Assembly: GCA_020744425.1 (NCBI GenBank)
Contig: JAGMUV010000015.1
Span: 1,116,001 to 1,180,000 of the forward strand
DNA length: 64,000 nucleotides
Direction: 5' to 3'
Origin: Dactylonectria macrodidyma
Lineage: Eukaryota; Ascomycota; Sordariomycetes; Hypocreales; Nectriaceae
Shown here: positions 11,600 to 23,522 of the stretch, in pieces
Numbering within the stretch: the stretch's first letter is position 1
How the letters are laid out: every line of letters starts with the position of its first letter
Position numbers and translations under genes: made by a program
The notes under the pieces: model-generated
The model's input: the letters and a program-made list of their open reading frames with translations, nothing else
Database searches by the model: none
Told to the model about the DNA's origin: nothing

Positions 11600-12235
11600 A
11601 TGGCTGAGCAAGTCCGTGAAAGCCCAGGGAACAAGCTGTTCCCTGAAGTACCCCAAATGCGATCTCCAAACTTGGAGTTTGTGTACCGCTTGGTGGCACA
11701 GATGCACCCAACCGATGGCTACGACATTGAGAATGTCCAGGGCACAGGTGTTAGCCGCTCCATTGGACACATCCAGTCTGGCACTGTACGAGGTCCAGGC
11801 ATCAACGGCGTTGTGGTAGAGAACAGCGGCGCAGACTGGGCTGAGAGAGTTCACTCCAAAAAGGTATGTTTCTTAACCATACCATTAGCCATCACTTGCA
11901 AACATAGCTAGATTTATTATAAACTCGACGCACGATACGCTATCAAGACCGACGACGGGCATCACGTCTACATCCAAGCCCGCGGCCTCTTTAGACCCGG
12001 TCCCGGCGTCGAATTCGACTACGACAACGGCGGCAAGACGAGCTTCTCCCAGGACGAGGTGGAATACTTTACCCACATGACGTTTGAAGCTGCGGGTGAC
12101 GGTCCGTACAACTGGATGAATGGGATCGTCGCCATTGGTGCGCTGCAGTCTTTTGAGCGCAATGCCATTATTGATTGCTGGCGGTTGACGAACTTCCCTG
12201 GAAAGGCGGTTGAAGGTGTTTACGTGGGAAAATAG
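11600..12235 (+). CDS. DUF3237 (UPF0311) family protein
   Basis: Predicted 195-residue small beta-barrel protein of unknown function. Exons are 11600-11863 and 11912-12235 with a 48-nt intron. Family features are the N-terminal LEFVYRLVAQ strand, a central stretch that breaks naturally at the intron (VHSKKIYYKLDARYAIKTDDG), and the C-terminal DGPYNWMNGIVAIGALQSF followed by AIIDCWRL. These match the DUF3237 pattern of a tandem-strand core with a conserved N-x-W near the end. There is no signal peptide. Members often sit in catabolic or secondary-metabolite clusters, but no such partner is obvious here. Confidence 0.85.
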
Positions 12236-12903
12236 ATATAGGCAGATGAACTTAACATGAATGAGTAATCATGTAAATACAAAACATGGGTTCAGCTGTA
12301 ATTATCTTGATCTGAATAATACCACTGCCTTCTACGAACATCATGACTTCCATCCTGGTGACATGTTCCACATGCCGAGATTTGACACGGACATCATATA
12401 TCCCCGATACCGTCCTCATCCTTACCGCCCTGCATGTCCAAACTGAGATACAAACCACGTCACGGCAGATAACCGAGCAGCATCCGTGCTGGCCTTTTTT
12501 GTTTGCCTCGGGCCTCTGTTGCAACTCATCATGACCACAAATGGAACGCCAAATCCAATCTCTGGGGTATTAGCGCCTTGATACCCCGCATGCAACAGAT
12601 TCGTTCCGGTTTATCTTAGCCCCTGTTGTTGAACCATTTCTCCTAGAAATCGCCACCGCTAACTCGATATAGCAGGCGGAGCCGTCCCGTCTATCTAGCG
12701 GGTTGCAGAGATAGTGATCATGCGCCTCCCTGTTTGATACCAGGCATTCCGTGCAACGCCTATCAACAACCTGGGGAGTTGATCACTATGCGAGTTTGGT
12801 GCAACGAAGCATTTAAATGCATCTCGTCGCTGCTGGCAAGCACAAGATCCCCTCTTTCCATTGCCATTCTTCCATCACTTGCAACTTGGCCATTATATCA
12901 ACA
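12236..12903. promoter_or_regulatory. Intergenic region upstream of MFS gene
   Basis: This 668-bp stretch holds no supported gene. Three overlapping open frames of 60 to 90 codons near 12250-12530 on both strands lack motifs. The region should contain the promoter of the transporter that starts at 12904. Confidence 0.45.
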
Positions 12904-14903
12904 ATGGTGCGACACTTGGAACCGCCGCCGCCAGATTTCAAAACTCCCCCGGGAACCGTCCGTCTTCTTGGAGGTACAGATGCTTCGTGTTCAATATCAG
13001 GATGCGACTCTCGGACTAACATGATATGGCAGAGGATGGCGTCTATGAAAAGCCTCAGCTTTTACTCCACCCAGTTCCATCCGATGATCCGAACGATCCC
13101 CTGGTACTTGTCTAGACTCGAGGAATTGTTTGGTTGATGCTAATCAGTTACTTCGCAGAACTGGAGTGCAGGCAGAAAGATAGCCAACTTTGTTCCCATC
13201 CTCGCCATCACATGTGCCATCTTCACCCAGTATGACGTCAATCTAACTTGACGCGTCCAGGGCTAACGCTGAGATCAATTGCAGGACGTCCTTACCCCTT
13301 ATATTTTGGGTCCTTTGGATCCCCGAATTCGGCTGGACCTACGATCAGCTCAACAATTCACAAGCCATCGGGCTCGTCGGAACAGCTACGGGCTGCATCT
13401 TCTTCATTCCTTTAGCGATCAAATATGGACGGCGTTCAGTCTACGTGGTATCAATTGCTGTCATCGTTGCTACGGCGGCCTGGCAAGCTCGGATGGCCAC
13501 GATTGCTGAGCTATACCTGTCGACCTTTATCTTTGGCCTTGCGAATGCCATCAACGAGACGATTGTTCAGATGACGGTAAGCTCAGTCCCCCGTTGTCTG
13601 CCGCCTAACTGACAGATGCCCTTCAGATTGCTGACCTCTACTTTGTCCACCACCGCGGTACTGCGAACGGCGCCTACATGGTGATGGTGATGATTGGGGT
13701 AATTACGTCTCTTCGCTGCTCTCCAACGCCAACACATCTAACAACCCGCAGAGCTTTCTCAGCCCCATCGCAGGCGGATACATGGCAGAAGGCGGCAACT
13801 GGAGACAGTGCTTCTGGGTTCTATTCGCCGTCGAAGCCGCCTTATGGATCTACTTTTGCCTCTTCTTCGAGGAGAGCAAGTATATCCCACGCATCGAGGC
13901 CCTGCGACAGGAAAGTCCCGAGCCCAGCTTGAACTCGGCTTCAAAGAAGCTTACCATGTCTGACAACCAGACGCCAACCGTTACCGCCGCATCTGATGTC
14001 CCTGATGTTGCCGATCATCACGTTATAAACCCTGCGATCCCGTTGCTCACTTGGAGACAGCGACTTCGTTTCATCACCAAAACCGACGAGAACCTCTGGA
14101 AATGCGCATACACTCCGCTTGTCGTGCTATTCCGGTTCCCAGCTGTTATGTACACAGCCGCCCAATACGCCTTCAGTCTATGCTGGATCTCCGCTCAAGC
14201 CTCAGTCATTTCCATCGCATTCGCAGCCCCGCCGTACAACTTTGGCCCTGCGGGCATTGGCAACATGAGTCTCGGTGTCTTTCTCGGTTGTATCCTTGGA
14301 TCTATCTACGGCGGTGTCCTGTCTGATCGAACAGTCCTGTGGCTCGCCCGTCGGAATCACGGATACTATGAACCGGAGATGAGACTCCACCTACTTCACT
14401 TCCCTGCGCTCTGCCTTGGTGGCGGAATGATTATGTTTGGAATTACTACCCAAAAGGTATTTTCGAATCATTTTATCATCTTTGACGTACTGACAGCAGT
14501 AGGGCATGCACTGGATATACCCAAATCTAGGTGGCGCCATTTTTGGATTCGGAATGGGTAGCATTAGTGACATTGCGCTTTGCCTTTTGATGGATAGCTA
14601 CCAAACAGTAAGTGAAACTAACGGCTCCCTAAATATCCTCATACTTACTCTCTCCAGGTCACCGGTGAGGCATTTGTCGCGGTTACCTTTGTTCGAAATT
14701 GCGTCAGCATCGCCATCTACTTTGCCCTCGTCCCGTGGATGAACGCGCAAGGAATCCAAAACATGTTCATCGTCATGGGCTTCTGGGGCATGGCAGTCGC
14801 GTTTATGCATGTCGCATTTATTCTATGGGGGAAGCGATGGCGAGAAAACACCGCGCCTATATATCAGAGGATGTGCAAGGAGAGAGAAGGATCTCGTGCT
14901 TGA
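12904..14903 (+). CDS. MFS transporter (fungal DHA1-like)
   Basis: Predicted 543-residue plasma-membrane transporter of the major facilitator superfamily, probably a proton antiporter for small organic compounds. Eight exons: 12904-12973, 13033-13103, 13159-13229, 13285-13576, 13627-13698, 13752-14456, 14503-14607 and 14658-14903. All introns are GT..AG and 46 to 59 nt long. The cytosolic N-terminus carries DDPNDPLNWS, typical of these transporters. Helix loops include AIKYGRRSVYVVS and RGTANGAYMVMVMIG, and a long central loop of about 90 polar residues separates the two six-helix halves. The second half ends with YQTVTGEAFVAVTFVRN. The substrate is not predictable. The heavy fragmentation of the 5' half by introns is unusual in this window. 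Confidence 0.9.
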
Positions 14904-16042
14904 CAGTGGATGATGACTTGCTTGGGTGAGGACCTAACTGGTGCTTCTGATGGATGCTCTTTGGAATACGAGGGGAGGAACCGAGACGAATCCAAATGGG
15001 ATATTACACTTATACCAAAATGGCATAGCATACCGTTCCCACCATTCCCATGCTTCACGTCTTTCTACATCTCGTCAGCCTGCTCGCCCATGACATGAGA
15101 GAGCTTTGCTACCGGACCCGCCATCGTTTACCTGGACTTCAGGGAGAGCAACGAGGTAAGGTATTGCGAGGCTCGGGCCCCACTTATCATCACTAGGTAA
15201 GTATTATTATAAATGCATCCTCACGGGGGGGTTTGTAAACGAAACAACTCTCTTGTCCCATTTCCCAAGAACCTGCAGGTTCAGGATAAAACCAATGATA
15301 ACAAATCAGCACACCAAAAATTCAAACTTTGGTACTCCACTCCGACATGCTGTGCTAGCCGTGGGATTACTCCCAAGCCTAAGCTTAAGCTTACTTCGAG
15401 TTAGGCTATACCAATGCACCGGAAAGCACGTCAAATCTAAGCATCAAAACTAACCCGGTTAACAGGCCATATTGGGATAACGTCAAGAGCTGATAGGTGC
15501 TGTTACGATAGAGGTCGTTCTCTTTTGCCTGACCTAGTGGGTTGCTTCGACAGATGACAATTCTGTATTACGGAATTGTCCACTTTTGCATAGCTTGAAC
15601 AGACCTAGATCCTCGCCCTTCGGTAGATAGTGGCGAAATCCTGATGCATCTAGGACCCTTCTACTGGGGCCGTAAATCTGCAATACATCGCCATCACCGA
15701 CTTAGTATAAGTTACGGGAGTTATCCGTGGGATGTGTCAAGACGAGCTCTCCAAGGGCGCGTGTGGAAACCGACACCCTGTCATGCAATATTCGCGTCGT
15801 TTCTAAAATGACTAGGTCCACTCGGATTGCTTGATAATCTGGTCTCGATGATGCAACTGCCTACTGCGAGCAATGGCTGCGATGAACCAGGGACTGCTAA
15901 CCAGCAACAAGATAAACATCTAGTATCCGGGCAAAATAAGCAATTAGTACAACCCACGTCCTTATTTGAGAATTCAACCAATCTTCATACCTTACTTTGC
16001 TTGTTAGCCATTGCCATCTTCAAGTGTGTCGGCAACATGATT
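14904..16042. other. Intergenic, no gene seen
   Basis: No open frame in these 1.1 kb shows a domain or an exon pattern. It lies between the MFS transporter and a decayed alcohol dehydrogenase and has an AT-rich, irregular composition. It may hold older decayed sequence. Confidence 0.45.
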
Positions 16043-16425
16043 ATGGATTGCAAGTTTGAAGGGTGGTTGGTGGAGGATGCTACCGCATCAGCAGGTGGTT
16101 ATCTTGTGTGAAAGGAATTCAAGCCTAAGACGTGGGAAGAGATAGACGTTGACATCCAAATCACCCATTCGGGCATCTGTGGCCCTGATTTGCATACATT
16201 GCGAAGCGGGTGGGCAAATTTCCTCCCGCCTTGCCCTGCCTCACTCCAAATTCAAGTGTTAGATGCTGACCGTTTACATCAGGGGGCTACCAAATTTCCC
16301 TGTGTCGTGGGCCATGAGATCGTCAGCAAGGTCATCCGCATCGGTTCACAAGTACACACTGTCAAAGTCGGCGACATAGTCGGCGTAGGTGCCCAGACAA
16401 CGAGCGCGGCAGCATGGGGGAAAAC
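16043..16425 (+). pseudogene. Zinc alcohol dehydrogenase (cinnamyl/ADH6 type), N-terminal pseudogene fragment
   Basis: Relic of an NADP-dependent medium-chain alcohol dehydrogenase. From the ATG it reads YKFEGWL-like sequence (CKFEGWLVEDATA), then a TGA at codon 23 (16109-16111) where the family has Trp. It continues in the same frame as KEFKPKTWEEIDVDI and ITHSGICGPDLHTLRSG, the first catalytic-zinc Cys region. A stretch at about 16207-16280 looks like an intron with a GTGGGC donor, but its ends leave the frame shifted. The next piece FPCVVGHEIV and VKVGDIVGVGAQ is good, then homology is lost before the structural-zinc Cys loop. About the last 250 residues are missing. It is unrelated in position to the intact alcohol dehydrogenase at 46-48 kb. 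Confidence 0.75.
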
Positions 16426-17645
16426 GCTTAGAAAAGGGTCAACTCCTCTTCGATCGCTCTGCAGTCCCCGAGCAGTACAGGCTGCGCGAGCGTTCTTGCG
16501 AGATGAATCTAGTCGAGGTTCCTCAGGATCCATGCCTACTAAGACCGGCTTGCTTGGTAACGTTCGAAGAGAAGCGGGGGCTAGACTATTTCTGATTGAG
16601 AGGTTGAGTGCAAAAAGTTGGCTATTCTGACCTGTCGAGGAGGCATCAGATGCATTCATCGACATAGCTTCGATCAGCTAAATTTGGAAGCCTGTTGAAC
16701 TCCTCAAAACCACTCAATCGAGTCCAAGCGAGACTTGCAGTGCCTGAACCAACCAAGGGCCTCGATGGAGGGCTGCGATAATCTACTCAACGCACGTAAG
16801 TTACTCGTAAGGTAATTCATGCTGGCCTCAATCGAATGTGAAAATATAAAATCGGTCTCGGACGATATGGATTCGTATTTTGGAGAGAATGGCAAGGTGA
16901 GCTTGCGCCGGCGCAAGTTGAGCTGCCCCACCTTCGGTTGGTGATTGAGGGCATTCGTCGTAGAAAGTATTTGCCTTGACGAGGTCGGTCATTAATCGTT
17001 CGATAGGATGAATTCGATGGATCTAGATTGTAAGAGCTGTAGCGACAATGTTTACGCAACCGAACGCGACAACTCAGGCTTGGGCGCAGCTGGATCAATG
17101 CCGTTTGCAGCACCCGAGAGGATCAAGGGTTTGTTGCAGGGTGTTGGTTCGCAGAAAGCGCGCGTACGGCAAATCGAACTTCCATGGTGCAGCCAGCGAG
17201 TCGGGATATCGAATGCGAAATGGATTGGTAATTCTGAGCTGTCGAGTGGCATCGCGACACGGACGAGGCCGACCAACGAGGAGAATAAAATCGTATCATG
17301 GTTGCTGGGTTTGTATTCCCTTTGGGTATTTTTATTCCGGCTAGTCAATACTAGCCGGTCTTAGATGCCGTGGATGACTGTAAAACGTGCTAGGGAGCTG
17401 GCATATTTCTAGGTAGTATCTGGATAGTGTCTAGATGTCTGTGTGTCTGGGGGCAATTGTGACAGGTGGCGATGCGGTCTTTGTTAGTGAGGATTCGAGA
17501 TTGCCGTTCTGGTAGCCGAACGGGTGTGGGGCTATAGCGTGTGGCGCGGGGTGATGGGATTTATCCATTGGAACAGAGACATGTGCCAGAGTCTCGGATT
17601 TTCCAGGATTAGGAGCCGGAAGAGTTCAGAATTGGGATGACAAGA

Positions 17646-17659
17646 TCCGGATATCCGGA
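17646..17659. promoter_or_regulatory. Perfect palindrome TCCGGATATCCGGA
   Basis: This 14-bp sequence equals its own reverse complement and contains an inverted CGG/CCG pair with a 4-bp spacer, the half-site layout of Zn2Cys6 binding sites. It lies about 970 bp upstream of the ring-cleavage dioxygenase. Function is inferred. Confidence 0.35.
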
Positions 17660-17693
17660 GAGAGTGGCATCGGTAGTCTCCGTGTGTGATCTA

Positions 17694-17769
17694 CGGGACG
17701 GACGGGATTAGGATGGACGGGATGGGATAGTACAGACTTAGGATTGATCGGATGGGATGGGACGGACGC
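17694..17769 (+). repeat. GGGAT/GGACG-rich low-complexity tract
   Basis: The plus strand is built from short degenerate units of the form GGATGGGAT and GGACGGGAT, repeated about eight times with interruptions. It is purine-rich and unlike its surroundings. It looks like a decayed minisatellite rather than coding sequence. Confidence 0.5.
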
Positions 17770-18625
17770 TACAAGCCGTCTCTGGATGCCGAAAATATGT
17801 GGGAGAGAGATGGAAAGCTGACGGGATAGCCTGGGGGAATCAATTCGACTAGGATCAAATGGTCCAGGGTCATGCATGATCCCAGGGCTCTCTCTATCTA
17901 GGGCCATCTAGAACGGGTGGGTGGCGGCAGTTGAGATCGGCTCGTACGGTCGCAAGCAGTTGCAGCTACTCTAGATGCAGCCTGTAGCATGCCCTGGAGT
18001 TGCAAAAGACGATGGCATGATTGGTTGTATCATGAGATGCTGTCCATCTAGATCCCTCAATGGGCCCGGCATCCCCATGAATACCTTCCAATGAATCCCC
18101 TTGATGCTCTGTAACGGATCCATTTCGCCTGGGATTCTATCTGGGATTCTCTTCTTCAAGTGGCCCGCGATCCGAATCATGACCGCCCCCCACCATCTAG
18201 CCTCCCTCGTCTAACCCCAACTAAACCCGCATTTCTCACTCTCATCCTCGCTAAACTCTTCTTGGTTTCTTTCGGCTCAAGAGGTGGGGGAAATACACTT
18301 ACCCGTGCCGAATGACACGAGCTCAATTCCCTCCACACAATTCTCCATCTTCCTCTGGCCCTGGTTGACCCGCCCGTCATTGCCGAACTCTGTTGCCGCA
18401 TTGTACGTCATGCGATTCGTGCCCACAGGCTCGTTCTCCAGTTCTCCAGGTCATGCTTCTTTACCTTCTTGGTCAGAAACCCGTTGATACTTAAGCATTC
18501 CCCCTCCCCGACTTATTTCGATTGCAATTCGAAAAGGCATCATCACACTCCAACAGCATCTATCTCTTGACTGCATTTTCTTCTCATCATCATCCATCCC
18601 ACATCCCATCACATCAACAATCATC

Positions 18626-19656
18626 ATGTCCACCAACGCCTCCAGCGCCGCCAACGGTGCCACCGCCCCCAATGGCGGCTCTGCTCCTCACAAGTTCGAC
18701 CCCAACTTCACCCAGCACGTCATCGACCTCATGAGCCCCGAGACCCTTCCCAGACACCGCGAGATCCTGACGGCCCTGATCCGCCACATGCACGACTTTT
18801 GCCGCGAGGTCGAGCTCAAGCAGGAGGAGTGGGTGATTGGCGTCAACTACGTCAACTCGCTGGGCCAGGCCTACAAGAAGAACCGAAACGAGACGTGGAG
18901 AGTGTGCGACATTCTCGGTATTGAGTCGTGAGTTTTTCCCCGTCTAGCATTGCTACTACCACCACCCACTAACACATCGATAGCCTCGTCGATGAAATCA
19001 ACCACACCGTCACCACAGACGACGGCAAGGCTCCCACCTCGTCCGCCATCCTCGGCCCCTTCTGGTCTCCCGAAACCCCCTTCCGCGACCTCGGCGCCTC
19101 CGTCGTCCAAAACATGCCCGCCGACGGCCAGTTCACCTTCTTCCACGGTGTCATCAAGGACGTTGACACCGGCCTGGGTATTCCCAACGCCGTCTTCGAC
19201 ATGTGGCAGGCCAGCACCAACGGAAAGTACGACGTCTTCGACCCTGAGAACCAGACCCGCCACAACCTTCGTGGCAAGTTCCGCACCGACCGCGACGGCA
19301 AGTTCTGGTTCTACTGCCTCAAGCCTACCGAGTACGCCATCGAGACGACTGGTCCCTCTGCTACGCTTCTCCAGATGATGCATCGCCACCCGTATCGCCC
19401 TGCCCACATCCACATCATGGTCACCCACCCCGACTACATCGGCCTGACGGCCCAGCTCTACCCCCGTGACGATCCCTACCTCGAGACCGACACGGCCTGC
19501 GCCGTCAAGGGCGATCTCGTCCTCGACTTCAAGCCCGTCAAGGACGAGAAGAACGGCGCCGTCCTCGACGTCGAGTACGATGTCCACCTCATCTCCAAGA
19601 AGTACAAGCCCGACAACACCATGTTGATGGAGAATGCCAACCAGAGCAAATTTTGA
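18626..19656 (+). CDS. Intradiol ring-cleavage dioxygenase (catechol/hydroxyquinol 1,2-dioxygenase)
   Basis: Predicted 324-residue non-haem Fe(III) enzyme that opens catechol-type rings between the two hydroxyls, feeding the 3-oxoadipate route. Exons are 18626-18927 and 18984-19656. The N-terminal helical dimerisation domain (ILTALIRHMHDFCREVELKQ) is followed by the conserved FWSPETPFRDLG loop. The likely iron ligands are Tyr in GKYDVFD, Tyr in PTEYAIETTGP, and the two His of RPAHIHIM. NLRGKFRTDRDGK matches the conserved strand after the first Tyr. The domain order and length fit fungal hydroxyquinol dioxygenases best. No other ring-degradation gene is beside it. Codon use is strongly C-ending, suggesting good expression. 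Confidence 0.93.
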
Positions 19657-21850
19657 TTTGATTTAAAAAACAACAACCAAGCGATGATGACGAGGAAAAA
19701 TTCCCGGGGTCAAATCCACCCCGAAGAGATGTGCTTTACTTCATTTTACGCGATATGCCAGGCAAGATATCAAGATTTGGGAGCTAGTTAGCTCCCAGCA
19801 TGTAGGATAAAAATAAATACTACCAAAAATTATCTAAACTCAATGTGCAACCGTATCGCAAGTGATGTATTGGGCGTAAAATGAGTCTGTCTTGAATGCG
19901 ATGAATCTCCCAAGATCCATGACGCCCGCTTCAATTGTGCAGCTACCGAGCCAATACACCTAGACGTCGACAATATCCCCCAAACTGTGTTCAATCCGAT
20001 CCAAGCTGCACAATCAGTGCCCATAATGTCCTCGAAAACCAGCCAAATTAAATCCCAAATCTCACGAACCGAATCAACCCCGCCATGGACTTTTCTCGAC
20101 TTCCAGTGCCCCGCGCTGAAGAAATCGCGGGGCGGCCGTCGCGTGTGGATAAACTCTTATCCATCACAGAGAAGCCCCAAAAATAGGAAGAATCCTCAAT
20201 TCTTTTCGCCATGACGCCACCCTGGGGTAAGAATCGAGACCCCTTGACATGAGCTGAGCCGCAGCTTTCCCCAGCTGTGAAGGCTTGTCAGTTTTATGCC
20301 AATCGTATCGTGAGAATTATGAATCATTGGCACTTGGGCTCTTCCCCACGATGCACCGTCGCCCAAGACTAGGTACCACCGCAGGAAGAACCGCAATAAT
20401 CATGTCCGCAGAGGCGACTAAATGCAATGCACATGGGATTCGCTAGCGTGTTTTCGTGTTTACAAAATGTGAGAGATTGTCCACTAACTTATCTCGTCTG
20501 AGTTTAGCTAGTAACACCTCTGTGTGCTCTTCTCTCCTACTTCTCGCCGACGCAGTGCAGCAGCTCTAGGGTAGTAGTACAGTCGTTGAACCCCAATCAA
20601 TCCGGATCAGGACTAATTAGTGCTTGGCAGCGAGTTGAAGGAAGTCTTCGAACGAGAAGAAGACACAGGACGAAAAAGAAGAAACCAATGTTAACATAGC
20701 AACCAGGCCAACACACTAGCCAAGCCAAGGGTCAGAGCGCCATTTGCCAGGGTTTGCATAGTGAACCATGACTCAATTCGTCGACCTCGACTCCCTTCTG
20801 ATGCCAACTATAGCACAGACAGCCCACGATGTATAGCCTGCGGTGTTGGTAAGATTATTGGAGTGTTTTGAAAGTAGACGTGCTGTTCGTTAATTATTTA
20901 CTAGAGAGTCTCTATAAGTTCGAACGGAAGACTCGCGATGTTCTGCTTGCGGTATCAGTCTTCATGCTAGAATGAACAGCAGCTCGCCTTGGTTCGTTTG
21001 TCGAGCCAGAAACCCTTGACAAAGCTGATGCTGGGCAGATATGTTGTGGGCTGGGTCTCATCTTGAAAGCCAAGGGCCTGGGCCGGGTCGGCCGCTGCAT
21101 GGCGTTCGTCGTCGTCCATAACCGCATGGAAGCAAACGGTGCGATAAGGGTGGATAGGCAATGAAGATGAAGAGTGCGATGCTTCGACAGTTCTCATAAG
21201 AGTATCCCGCCAGCTGATCAAGTCTGCCTTGCCGTTGTCTCGTAGGTAACCAGCCTCGCTTTGATTGGGTTGACTTCAGCGTCATTAGGCGACTGACGGA
21301 GGAGCAACTTCTGGCTCTGAATCCATGTCTATGTTCAAGTAATGGATGGTCTAAGTTAGTCATGGAGAACTGTTTGATGCTACTTCGCAAGGAAGATTCA
21401 GATTGAACAAAGTGGATGGTCTTAAACTGCAATACCATCGAACGCGGGGTTAGAGCAGAGCTGTAACTTAAAGCCAGTGCCTATATGTAACGTCTCACAT
21501 CCTAAAAGCTAAAAATGGTCACACACAGACGCCACCAGCGCCTGCAGTCACCTGCAGTCACCTACCAAAAGTCTCCCAGCCGCCCATAAAGCTCAAGTGC
21601 GCGGCACCCATGCCTACCAACTCTCTACGCTCCCTTCAAATAGACACCTTCAAGGGCGTCCACTGCACAACTATTCTACCATGTCAAGGTCATTCATTAG
21701 GTTCTACACCTAACTTAAGTTACGCAGGCCACCAAAACCGTCCGTGTGAGCTGTCTTCGCCACTTGAACTTACTTCACTACGATTGGCTCGTTCAACTCC
21801 TCTCGCATCCCTTTCGTAATACTGCGAAACGCCGTCGTCAATCATTTGAA
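19657..21850. other. Long intergenic region
   Basis: About 2.2 kb with no supported gene. Overlapping minus-strand open frames at 20912-21438 have no recognisable domain. A 10-base unit CCTGCAGTCA is repeated twice in tandem at 21541-21560. Positions 20585-20639 closely resemble 29629-29676. Confidence 0.45.
20585..20639 (+). repeat. Copy A of a dispersed ~50-bp sequence
   Basis: Aligned with 29629-29676 on the same strand, this shares ATCAATCCG, an AGG-CTAAT core and GGCAGCGAG-TGAA with only scattered differences and one gap of about 6 bases. The similarity fades outside these limits. It could be an old transposon remnant or a shared regulatory element. Confidence 0.45.
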
Positions 21851-23522
21851 ATGACCAGCGTACAGGATACACAACAAGCCTCTGGAGAGCAAATCCTCTC
21901 CCAATTCCATAACGCGCTGACACGTTTTGAATCAGCCGACAGCTTCTACTGTGGCGGATCTCTTCCAGTTCTCCCCATAACTAAATATGAAAATTTCACA
22001 AGCGGAAACACACGAGTCACCTGTCCCCGCCCAGTCATTTTCTGGCGCAAAGAGAACGTGGCAAAGCATGCAACCTTCGACCGCAATTGGAATACTATCA
22101 GGCACTGGGCGAGTAGCCTGGATGAGTTGATCCAAGATTGTTGTCCTGCGAAATTTGGATACGGGGACCAAAATGTTTTCGACGAGAAGGTTCGCAAGGC
22201 CGGAGCACTCGGCGCAGATTCCATATCCACGAAATTCCACCCATACGACTTCGGGATTGTCGACACTGTTGCCCGAGAGCTACTTCCTGGACTCGTGACA
22301 GCTGGGAAGCAGCTTCCGGTCGAGAGATGGGGAATCGTCGCCGAGCTCTACCAGCTGAACCCATATTCAGCGCCATCCGGCATGTTCAAGCCACACGTAG
22401 ATACCCCTCGCGGGCGAACCCACTTCGGATCGCTCGTAGTTGTCTTACCAACTGAAATTAAGGGTAATATTCTCACCCAGACCCTGACGATACGAAGAGC
22501 TAGAGCCCCTAATCTTCTGCCAGGCGGTCAACTGAAAATCATTCACAAAGGCCGGAACGAGTCTATCTCGAACATGACAAATGGAATCACTCTGAAGGTG
22601 CTATTAGATGGGTTGAGTTCTACAGCGATTGCGAACACGAAGTTCTACCTGTCTCTACAGGACACCGTGTCACGCTAACCTATCATCTTTACGTCTCCGA
22701 ACCCATGGGCGGATTGATGCAGCCACAGCTGCAGACGCAAGATTCGAAGGCTTTTGTCACAACTATCATCAGACTCTCATCAGACTCTAGGATCATGTTT
22801 GCTTTCTTGTGCCCTCATGACAGGCCACAGGCTCGAGCCCTTGAAGGCTCGGATCCCTGACTAAGGTCACGAGACCGTGTTTTCCTTCATGTATATAAGG
22901 GCTGATTTAGGCCCTTCAAATAGCTAGAAATCAAGAGCTTCTATTCACATCACCATGCACCCTTCCTATCCGATGCAACAACTTTCCCCATATATCGCAG
23001 TGTCAAAACCTCCTTGCGCCACCTAAGTTCATGAGGAATGGGGGAATCGTCGGCTTCATTGTGCGTTCCAATACCCTGAGGCGGAGTTGGTGGATAGCAT
23101 GTATTTCTACGAACGCGATCCACACACTGAAGGGCATCGATGCCGTCATCTTCTCGGTTTTGAAAACCTTCGGACTCACTGTACATATTAACCCTTACGA
23201 CCAGCTATTCGAAACGTCAGATGCCAAGGCACGGCAACAAATTCTCTCCGCCGGAGGAACCACTGGCGGAGGACTGGCTGGCCCTGAGCTTCCATTCATG
23301 CTTGAACGGTTTATACGAGGAGAAAATATCGGCGATGAGATTTCCAATCATGTCAATTGGTTCAACGAAAGACCCTCAGCGATATCGGCTGGGGCAGGAT
23401 ATTTCGTTGGTGCAAAACCAACCCAGTGGTTGGGCGACGAAGCGGAAGTTGAATGGAACTATTCCTTTCGCATGTTGTTAGCGGCAGTCTCCGCATTTTC
23501 GGACCGACTGTTGGAAGTGTAA
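21851..23522 (+). pseudogene. 2-oxoglutarate/Fe(II) oxygenase-like protein, disrupted
   Basis: Relic or damaged copy of a fungal prolyl-4-hydroxylase-like oxygenase. The first part is intact: YQLNPYSAPSGMFKPHVDTP carries the His-x-Asp iron motif (HVD). A normal 60-nt intron fits at 22464-22523. After GGQLKIIHKGRN the correct reading shifts frame near 22562 and continues as NHSEGAIRWVEFYSDCEHEV with the distal iron His (CEHEV) and TGHRVTLTYHLYV. That frame stops near 22858. Homologous sequence resumes at about 23031 (NGGIVGF) and reads KGIDAVIFSVLKTFGL to the end at 23522, with further frame conflict around 23050-23130. The 22790-23030 stretch fits no exon. At least two breaks argue for a pseudogene, unless the assembly is wrong. 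Confidence 0.65.

Larger units (their letters stand above)
16426..18625. other. Long intergenic region upstream of dioxygenase
   Basis: About 2.2 kb without a supported gene. Several 60- to 120-codon open frames overlap each other on both strands at 16700-17360 and have no recognisable motif; they may be decayed sequence. The part from 17640 on holds a perfect 14-bp palindrome and a GGGAT-rich tract, listed separately. The 100 bases before 18626 are C/T-rich, as expected just ahead of a well-expressed gene. Confidence 0.45.

Noticed and set aside
20912..21438. Minus-strand open frames of 70 to 126 codons
   Set aside because: Three overlapping frames compete, none has a recognisable motif, and I could not find introns that join them into one product.
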